From a virus: a stretch of DNA of 27,638 nucleotides. A program made the translations under genes and the position numbers. Shown here piece after piece: positions 22,432-27,638 of this stretch (position 1 is its first letter; each line of letters begins with the position of its first letter). The notes under the pieces are model-generated. The model was not told the origin of the DNA and ran no database searches. It saw only the letters and a program-made list of their open reading frames with translations. Where the stretch lies: IMG/VR virus record IMGVR_UViG_3300045999_008038, positions 1 to 27,638 of that record; one strand, written 5' to 3'.

Positions 22432-25200
22432 TTAAACCAATAGAGTACCTGAAGAATCAATACCTAAATAATCATTACCGCTAATTGCAAAAAGTAGTAT
22501 TGCCGTAGAGCATTCTTGTCTCAAGTGAACGTCAAGTCTACATTCATTATTTATACCTGAAGATTCAAAAATAGATTCTCCAAAAGTAACACCTATACCA
22601 CAAATATTAGCCACTTGAGAACCACAACATATATCTGGTATAGGTTCTGAAACTATCGTAACAAGAGGCTCAGAACAGGCCGGGTAAGTTATTTCTGTTT
22701 TATGTTGTTCTAGTAGTGATAAGAAGGTAATACATTGCCCATGCCAAGCTGAATAATACTGTTTTAACGTCGTATTGAATACAGGTTGGTCTTTAGCCCA
22801 CGACCCTGACATAGGATTACCTGCACCAACAAATTGATTATTAAGGTAAGTTATAGATCTGTATATCCATCTAAATGTGGTCGCTGGATTTCCTCCCGAT
22901 AAATTGCACCATAATGCCGCCTCTCCGATTAAAGCTTGAACGCCAGGATTATTACCAGCTACCGCTATACTATTGCTCGGAAACGAATTAGGGGGTAGAT
23001 TAGCTTCTCGTGTAGCAAAAACTTGATCAAGCCAATTCAACCAACTCATTGCAAGCATTCTTAAGTCATTATTGGATTGATTCTCGTACCAAGCTTTTGC
23101 TAACCATGCACCAATCTGAGCTTGATAATATCCACTTGTTTCAAAATTATCGAATCCATTAAACCCGAAATTGTTTAATGTGCCACCAAAGGATTGGTTA
23201 TCTTTGTCTTGCCACGTATAAACCGGAGTAAAAGGGCCATTATCACCAATAGAAGTAGAATAAGCCGCTTGTGAGTCTTTAAGAAAACGAAGTGTATTAG
23301 CTAGGTATTCAGGACGATTCCACTCCACCCACCCAATAGGATTCTGATAGGCGGCATAGGGAAGTCCAGTTAAACCACCTGCAACCCCGGATACTATGTT
23401 TCTAGCAAACGGTATTACACCTGGAGTATAAGGCAAGGAGCTTGAATTAGCAGGGTAAACGTCGCCAACATAAAGATTGCGTGTCCCTGTAGATCTATCT
23501 CTAACTCCTGCTCTAAAGACTACAGACGGATTAGACATTGGTTGAGGAGCATTGAGTCCAATCCACCAAATATAAGTAGGATTAGATGTTATTATCCGTA
23601 ATTCCTGAATGTTAGAAGACGAATTAGGCGATCTACCGGATTGAGTGACGTTATTAATAGAACTCCATGTAAATTGACTCCATGATGGTGTAATTAAAGC
23701 CCAATCAGTTATAGCTAATGGGTAATCCCAATAGAAACCTGATCCATCTCTAAGTCTTAAAAGAGTATTATTCCCTGTTATCTTACAAAATATTTTGAAA
23801 GGAGTTTTACTAGGAAAATTTATATTTAATTGAGCGGCACTATCTAATCTTAAAACGACGTTATTAAAAGAGTTTAGATTATACGTTATAAGCGCTTCTT
23901 CATAATTAGCAGTTCCACTAATTAAACCTACCCCATAATACCAAGAAACATTTTCCCATCGGAATAATTCATACGACGCGATCGTTCTAGAATTTATAGT
24001 AGTAGCACTTCCTAGCCGCCAAAACTGTCGATATATTAAATTTTCACTAATATCATCTGATGAAGTCGAAACGAAAAACTCTATTATTCTATTATTAGTA
24101 TTTGCACTCGCTTCTACAATGAATGTAGTAGAAGGAGAAATTGAAAGTTGAAAATCAACGTTTTGTACAGCTAATATTGAAGATCCTGTTACATTAACAA
24201 AGTTTACCAAAACACCAGTAGTTATTCTAGTAGCCGAGCCAATAATTTCAGTTCCGGGATATTCTAATGGTAGGCCAGGATGTTTCCTATATATAAAATT
24301 TTGCGTAGTAAATGTAGCGGCAGTAATAGTATCAGCTTCAGTTCTGTCCGCTAAAGTTTGCCATTGGGTATTATTTGTTATTGTATAAAGTCTGTCATAT
24401 AACTCCCATAGCATATGCATCCAACCAAGGGGGGTATTTACCTCTCCTGTGTTTAATGTTCTTAAAGTATAATAAATGTCCTCTCTTCTATTATTGGTCT
24501 TTATGTCATATAACCAATGAGGGAGATAAAGTGTACCAGCGGAACTAGAATTGTAATAGTTATTTACGATAGCGTTGGCGTAATTAGTAGCGCGAGTCAA
24601 CCATACCGGATTTTCCGTTGTAGCATAAGCATTTAGACAAGATAAAGCTAGTGATAATTGATCATAAAGCGTCCCTGAATCCGAAGGAATCTGCTCTAAA
24701 TGTGTGTGAAGAGATCTAACAACGAGATTATTATTTGAGTTGACCAAATAAGTTCCACTATTACTTGTAAAGTTAGTCAAAAATGATGACGCTTGATCAA
24801 GTTGACTGATAATCAAATTAGTGTCAATTAAAGCGCCAAACGAAGCGCATTCACCTCTAACATCTTCAATAAAAGTTGCTGAAAACGAATATGCGTCTAT
24901 ACCTAAAAACTCAATATTCCACTTCTCGCAGAAGAATAACCGTTTAGCAATATCTGGGTGAGGCGACCAAAGAAATGCCCCGACGCCACCTAAGAGAGTG
25001 AGGAAATCAACAATCTCATCAACCTCATCTTGTCGAAGTCCTATACGAGAAATATTCCACTCCACCGCATTAGGGTGGATAGAAGCAGCAGAATTCACTG
25101 TATATCCATCACCTAAGACACTTTCGTTAACAGAGTCCGGCGAATACGATTCCGTGGCGTTCCAACTGGGGGATAGTATTAGCGTAGGGTAATTACTCAT
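22432..25200 (-). CDS. gpM-like domain fused to a putative six-hairpin glycosidase-like tail protein
   Basis: A 922-residue protein. Residues 1-117 match the gpM-type tail domain (SYSPDSVNESVLGDGYTV, WNISRIGLRQDEVDEIVDFL, GVGAFLWSPHPD, YSFSATFIEDVRGE). About 120-280 is alpha-helical with DQLSLALSCLNAYATT, WLTRATNYANAIVNNYY and WMHMLWELYDRLYTIT, as in (alpha/alpha)-toroid glycan-active enzymes. About 300-560 is a beta-rich insert. About 570-850 is helical again (NRPEYLANTLRFLKDSQAAY, YYQAQIGAWLAKAWYENQ, AMSWLNWLDQVF, YYSAWHGQCITFLSLL). The tail has eight Cys in the last 75 residues. The two helical halves could form one toroid split by the insert. The proposed role is a tail-anchored depolymerase or glycan-binding fibre; catalytic residues are not identified. 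Its leader contains an ATAGCTAT motif. Confidence 0.65.
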   Translation of the reverse strand: MSNYPTLILSPSWNATESYSPDSVNESVLGDGYTVNSAASIHPNAVEWNISRIGLRQDEVDEIVDFLTLLGGVGAFLWSPHPDIAKRLFFCEKWNIEFLGIDAYSFSATFIEDVRGECASFGALIDTNLIISQLDQASSFLTNFTSNSGTYLVNSNNNLVVRSLHTHLEQIPSDSGTLYDQLSLALSCLNAYATTENPVWLTRATNYANAIVNNYYNSSSAGTLYLPHWLYDIKTNNRREDIYYTLRTLNTGEVNTPLGWMHMLWELYDRLYTITNNTQWQTLADRTEADTITAATFTTQNFIYRKHPGLPLEYPGTEIIGSATRITTGVLVNFVNVTGSSILAVQNVDFQLSISPSTTFIVEASANTNNRIIEFFVSTSSDDISENLIYRQFWRLGSATTINSRTIASYELFRWENVSWYYGVGLISGTANYEEALITYNLNSFNNVVLRLDSAAQLNINFPSKTPFKIFCKITGNNTLLRLRDGSGFYWDYPLAITDWALITPSWSQFTWSSINNVTQSGRSPNSSSNIQELRIITSNPTYIWWIGLNAPQPMSNPSVVFRAGVRDRSTGTRNLYVGDVYPANSSSLPYTPGVIPFARNIVSGVAGGLTGLPYAAYQNPIGWVEWNRPEYLANTLRFLKDSQAAYSTSIGDNGPFTPVYTWQDKDNQSFGGTLNNFGFNGFDNFETSGYYQAQIGAWLAKAWYENQSNNDLRMLAMSWLNWLDQVFATREANLPPNSFPSNSIAVAGNNPGVQALIGEAALWCNLSGGNPATTFRWIYRSITYLNNQFVGAGNPMSGSWAKDQPVFNTTLKQYYSAWHGQCITFLSLLEQHKTEITYPACSEPLVTIVSEPIPDICCGSQVANICGIGVTFGESIFESSGINNECRLDVHLRQECSTAILLFAISGNDYLGIDSSGTLLV

Positions 25201-25241
25201 TAACTGATCGTACTTGGATATTACAGTACCCTTGGTATTTA

Positions 25242-25249
25242 ATAGCTAT
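25242..25249. repeat. Intergenic ATAGCTAT palindrome, copy 4
   Basis: Exact octamer 42 nt upstream of the minus-strand ATG at 25200. On the minus strand its context, GAATAGCTATTAA, resembles that of the copy at 20387 (GGATAGCTATTAA). A GTACT-N10-AGTAC inverted repeat (25210-25229) lies between it and the ATG. Confidence 0.5.
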
Positions 25250-25272
25250 TCGGTTGCTTGGCACTCTTTGAT

Positions 25273-25683
25273 CTAAAGGTGATAGTATGACTTAATTGCA
25301 ATCAACATATCAACCACTTCTTCACTAACCTCGGACAACCTATTGATATCGCCCCCATAGGCGGAACGCCCATTAAGATTAGCCATCAAAACAGCATTTT
25401 CATCTACATACATATAGGCTGAAACTTGATCTTCAATAGCGTCATACATAACGATCAAATACCCTTGCCCTACCCTATGCACCATCAGAACGAACTGACC
25501 ATCATATCCTGTGGGGATAGCGTACAAGATAGGAGAACCATTGGGCATAGTACCGTGGCAGACACGATTAATTACCACAGGACAATTCTCAGACTGCGGC
25601 AATGATTCATAGGATTGAGCATGGGCGGCTCCGATTGAAAAAACAGCAGCGCTAGCCAACAGACTGAAAATAAAACGTTTCAT
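25273..25683 (-). CDS. Exported protein with Sec signal peptide, function unknown
   Basis: A 136-residue protein starting MKRFIFSLLASAAVF with a good Sec signal peptide (Lys/Arg, hydrophobic core, AHA-Q cleavage near residue 22). The mature part of about 114 residues has two close Cys (ENCPVVINRVCHG) that could form a disulfide in the periplasm, then a small alpha/beta domain (QFVLMVHRVGQGYLIVMYD; NRLSEVSEEVVDMLIAIKSYY). I do not recognise a family. It is followed by the gpM-fusion gene and preceded by a terminator. Possible roles are superinfection exclusion, envelope inhibition or lysis support; none is shown by the sequence. Confidence 0.65.
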   Translation of the reverse strand: MKRFIFSLLASAAVFSIGAAHAQSYESLPQSENCPVVINRVCHGTMPNGSPILYAIPTGYDGQFVLMVHRVGQGYLIVMYDAIEDQVSAYMYVDENAVLMANLNGRSAYGGDINRLSEVSEEVVDMLIAIKSYYHL

Positions 25684-25717
25684 ATTTTTCTCTCACTAAT
25701 GGTTTAGTCCTCGAGAT

Positions 25718-25750
25718 TAAAAAACCGCTGGAAGGAGGAAGATCCAGCGG
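25718..25750 (-). terminator. Rho-independent terminator
   Basis: On the minus strand a perfect 7-bp stem CCGCTGG/CCAGCGG (25744-25750 with 25725-25731, 12-nt loop) is followed directly by six T residues. It ends transcription of the gene at 25788-26117. An outer pair, ATGGTTT/AAACCAT, could extend the structure. Confidence 0.85.
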
Positions 25751-25787
25751 CAAACCATCAAGAGGAAATTATATTTAGTATACCCAA

Positions 25788-26117
25788 TTAGTTTTTGAAC
25801 GGTATCACCTTAATAAGGCTATGTTTGACTTCTTTGAGAGATGCAAGAGCTTTAGCCGCGACAGCTAGAGACTCAGCTTTTTCCTCATCGGTCAATACTC
25901 GTCCGTCAGCAGATTCAGGACTAAGAGCTTCAAGGGTCAACTCTATACAATCTTCTAAAAGTTCTAGAGCTTCAGCCATGCGCTTCTTAGCTTCATTAAG
26001 ATCAGCAATTACTTCATCTTTTTGAACCTTTAGAAATGCCAGAAGTGTAATAATTGTAGGTAGAAATACCTCTAGCACAGCGAATACAATATCTTTCGTT
26101 GGTAGAAATTCTAGCAT
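25788..26117 (-). CDS. Small membrane-anchored helical protein (possible holin-like)
   Basis: A 109-residue protein. One N-terminal hydrophobic segment (about 9-29, IVFAVLEVFLPTIITLLAFL) is followed by a charged, heptad-like helix (DEVIADLNEAKKRMAEALELLEDCIELTLEAL) and a second helix near the C-terminus (EEKAESLAVAAKALASLKEVK). GAGG precedes the ATG. It has its own terminator and a 224-nt region upstream, so it is a separate unit. Single-segment membrane proteins with charged tails in phages can be holins, spanin parts or assembly factors. I cannot decide; holin-like is only a guess. Confidence 0.6.
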   Translation of the reverse strand: MLEFLPTKDIVFAVLEVFLPTIITLLAFLKVQKDEVIADLNEAKKRMAEALELLEDCIELTLEALSPESADGRVLTDEEKAESLAVAAKALASLKEVKHSLIKVIPFKN

Positions 26118-26271
26118 TTGGTCATCCTCTAATTCACAGTAATAATTCTAAGTTAACTTGATGATGGTATATATTCTTTAGTAAATGGCGATGTATTGGA
26201 TAACTTAGACACCATTACCGAGTCAACCGGATAAAACCGTTTTAATAATCCTTCCTCAATCTTTTGTGGCG

Positions 26272-26318
26272 GAAAAAATGATAAATGCCACCCCCAAATG
26301 AAGGAGTGACATTTATTA
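26272..26318 (-). terminator. Rho-independent terminator in a 224-nt intergenic region
   Basis: ATAAATG (26281-26287) pairs with CATTTAT (26310-26316), continued by CAC/GTG after one mismatch. On the minus strand the stem is followed by CATTTTTTCC. It ends transcription from the 26342-27550 genes. The rest of the gap (26118-26271) shows only a small TAAAAC-C-GTTTTA palindrome (26232-26244) and a TTGACT without a good -10. Confidence 0.75.
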
Positions 26319-26341
26319 ATCAACAAGATTAAATTAAGAGT

Positions 26342-26785
26342 TTACAAATTCCAATCGAGTTGAACTTGAGTTGCAGTTTCGATAGTCGCGGTTCCTCCTT
26401 TTTGTTTTTTGAGAATTACTTTATACACTACGTCGGCGTTAAGTTTTTTAAGTTTAGGCTCGCCGTCGCGATCCAGTTTGACTTCGCCGTTACCATCAAT
26501 CATTTCAACAGCCCAATCGTCAATAAACTTAAACACGTCTAGGGTTTCGAGTTCGTGGGCACCAATACGAGAAATTTGAAGGGCGCGTTTAGCATATTCC
26601 GCAGGAGTAATATCCCCCTCACGAAATTCTTGCATAATCCCGTGAGCCGTTAACGTGATGGGCATATTAGCGTACTTAAGATTCGCCTTGGGGATGTCAT
26701 CTGCAATCGCTTCCATTTCAGCATATTGCTCAGCGGTAAACTTACCTTGGATTACGTTAGAGTCTTGAGTGTCAGTTGCGTACAT
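26342..26785 (-). CDS. Hypothetical phage protein
   Basis: A 147-residue protein starting MYATDTQDSN; AGGAGA (26795-26800) is 9 nt upstream and the upstream stop is adjacent, so this start is preferred over an ATG at 26842. It is acidic and mixed alpha/beta, with a helix-rich N-terminal half (FTAEQYAEMEAIADDIPKANLK; GDITPAEYAKRALQISRIGAHE) and a Lys-rich C-terminal part (EVKLDRDGEPKLKKLNADVVYKVILKKQKGG). No family is recognised and there is no signal peptide. It is the last gene of the three-gene unit ended by the terminator at 26272-26318. Confidence 0.6.
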   Translation of the reverse strand: MYATDTQDSNVIQGKFTAEQYAEMEAIADDIPKANLKYANMPITLTAHGIMQEFREGDITPAEYAKRALQISRIGAHELETLDVFKFIDDWAVEMIDGNGEVKLDRDGEPKLKKLNADVVYKVILKKQKGGTATIETATQVQLDWNL

Positions 26786-26786
26786 A

Positions 26787-27038
26787 TTAGTTAGTCTCCT
26801 TTTTCGTAAACTGAGAGTTGAAAATTTTAGCTCGAAGGTCATTTTCCTTGATTACTTGCTCTTCAAATGGCGTTAACTCTGCAAGCTCTCCGAACGGGCT
26901 TACCCATTGAAGGGCTTCAGCAAGTTCATTATCTGTCATGTGTTTTGGATGAATGGGAGTAGTATTAGTTGGAGATTTCAATTTTCCATACATATAATAC
27001 TGTTCTAATTCCGTGTCGGTCATTTGTGCTCTATGCAT
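26787..27038 (-). CDS. Small hypothetical protein with two MTD.EL motifs
   Basis: An 83-residue acidic protein. A strong Shine-Dalgarno (AAGGAGG) is just upstream of the ATG. A short internal repeat is visible: MTDTELEQYY (6-15) and MTDNELAEAL (34-43), each beginning a helix. No family is recognised. It lies 17 nt after the resolvase-like gene and its stop abuts the next gene, so it is part of that unit. Confidence 0.6.
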   Translation of the reverse strand: MHRAQMTDTELEQYYMYGKLKSPTNTTPIHPKHMTDNELAEALQWVSPFGELAELTPFEEQVIKENDLRAKIFNSQFTKKETN

Positions 27039-27055
27039 ATTTCCTCCTTAGTAAA

Positions 27056-27550
27056 CTATGCGACTTTAGTCGTGGGTATTGACAAGGAATAATCTGGGTA
27101 TGCAATCAAGTTCTGCTTACATATTTCAATAAACAGTAAAGAACAAACTTGTCCATAGGGACGATCACAGGACTTGAGAGTGACTAGATGATTCCAATCA
27201 AGGGCATCTTCTGTGAGTTTTTTACCAGTGAGAAGGTAAGACGGGATTACTGTACTCCAAGGTTGGTTATCACCACGATGAAATAGAACAGGGATTAGTT
27301 TGGTGGCTTCTGCTTGTTGAACAGCTTGTTTCCACCACGCTTGAGTGATGGGCGTTTTATGGTGCTTAAATTCCAAAGCAAAAGGAACCATTAGTCTCCC
27401 ATTGGGTACATCCATAAGAGTGCAGTCATAGCCACCTAGGTTCGATTGACTACCGTTCTTTTGAAGGTAGAGTCCTAGATGTGCTTGAAAAAAGTCGCGA
27501 AGACTTCGTTCTGCTGCACTACCCTTGTTCCTGGATGCTTTACCGCCCAT
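27056..27550 (-). CDS. PD-(D/E)XK nuclease, Holliday-junction resolvase-like
   Basis: A 164-residue protein. It opens with RNKGSAAERSLRDFFQ, the helix with conserved Glu of Hjc-like and related phage nucleases. The core follows as GGYDCTL (Asp), then FALEFKHHK (the E-x-K half), then a helix WWKQAVQQAEATKLIPVLFHRGDNQPW, whose W..QA....K.PVL..R pattern is typical of the group. It would cut branched DNA during replication or packaging, using Mg2+. The predicted catalytic residues are present. GAGGT lies about 11 nt before the ATG. It leads a three-gene unit with an operator-like repeat upstream. A general PD-(D/E)XK nuclease is the alternative to a true resolvase. Confidence 0.75.
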   Translation of the reverse strand: MGGKASRNKGSAAERSLRDFFQAHLGLYLQKNGSQSNLGGYDCTLMDVPNGRLMVPFALEFKHHKTPITQAWWKQAVQQAEATKLIPVLFHRGDNQPWSTVIPSYLLTGKKLTEDALDWNHLVTLKSCDRPYGQVCSLLFIEICKQNLIAYPDYSLSIPTTKVA

Positions 27551-27579
27551 CTGAATGTTCTACCTCAAAGTTGTATGTT

Positions 27580-27624
27580 CACCCTGTCACACTACCATAG
27601 CACAACAGGGTGGGACTGTGTCTA
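27580..27624 (-). promoter_or_regulatory. Candidate promoter with inverted-repeat operator
   Basis: CACCCTGT (27580-27587) and ACAGGGTG (27605-27612) form a perfect 8-bp inverted repeat with a 17-nt centre. On the minus strand TAGACA (27619-27624) and TATGGT (27594-27599), 19 nt apart, form a weak promoter for the resolvase unit. The -10 box lies between the two half-sites, as for a repressor operator. No T-tract follows, so a terminator is unlikely. Confidence 0.45.
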
Positions 27625-27638
27625 CCTAAACGCCTGTA

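Noticed and set aside
26232-26244. TAAAAC-C-GTTTTA palindrome in the 26118-26341 gap
   Set aside because: Short, AT-rich and single; it could be an operator, but nothing else supports it.
26786-26842. Longer start at 26842 for the 26342 gene
   Set aside because: The extra residues are read from inside the preceding gene and lack a Shine-Dalgarno; AGGAGA precedes the ATG at 26785.
1-27638. tRNA genes, CRISPR arrays and insertion sequences
   Set aside because: No cloverleaf with a CCA-type end, no regularly spaced repeats and no transposase with terminal inverted repeats were seen by eye; a tRNA-scan and IS search would be needed to exclude them fully.

Overview
The window looks like part of the genome of a long-tailed, siphovirus-type double-stranded DNA bacteriophage, or a prophage of that type. 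The main evidence is a lambda-like tail set: a giant tape measure protein, homologues of lambda tail-tip proteins K, L, I and J, and two gpM-like proteins. Around them lie fibre-like and carbohydrate-related genes typical of phage accessory regions. DNA is AT-rich and genes are tightly packed, with many overlaps and gaps of only a few bases. Host evidence is weak. There is one complete cyanobacterial HIP1-type octamer (GCGATCGC, 11801-11808), and several genes lack a clear Shine-Dalgarno sequence. A cyanobacterial host is possible but unproven.

Layout. 1-7709 (+): the 3' part of a tape measure gene whose start lies outside the window, carrying a permuted M23-like module, a GH24 lysozyme and a TPR cassette. 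7718-13388: an accessory block of mixed orientation. It holds an HNH nuclease (-); a plus-strand run with a ribbon-helix-helix protein, two unknown proteins, and a C5-cytosine methyltransferase with a second protein embedded in the +1 frame; a K-like tail hydrolase (-); a DUF2807-type beta-repeat protein (+); and a second HNH nuclease with four N-terminal repeats (+). 13393-17319 (-): L, J and I in nearly gapless order, with a Hint (intein-like) domain inserted in a glycine tract of J. 17420-25200 (-): a receptor-binding and decoration region with structural beta proteins, an acyltransferase-3 membrane protein, a LamG-like protein, two gpM-like proteins with different C-terminal extensions and a GT-A glycosyltransferase. 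25273-27550 (-): small genes including a signal-peptide protein, a membrane-anchored helical protein and a PD-(D/E)XK resolvase-like nuclease, separated by two clear Rho-independent terminators.

How it fits together. Tape measure, I, J, K, L and gpM-like proteins would build the tail tube and tip. The lysozyme and peptidase modules in the tape measure, together with K, would open the cell wall at entry. The fibre proteins and the large gpM-fused six-hairpin-type domain would bind or cut surface glycans. The acyltransferase and glycosyltransferase could alter host or virion surface sugars. The methyltransferase could protect phage DNA. The most unusual items are the dual-coding methyltransferase locus, the Hint domain in J, the apparently permuted peptidase module, and a short palindrome (ATAGCTAT) that recurs in the intergenic gaps. 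All functions are read from sequence patterns and remembered family signatures; no database search was run.
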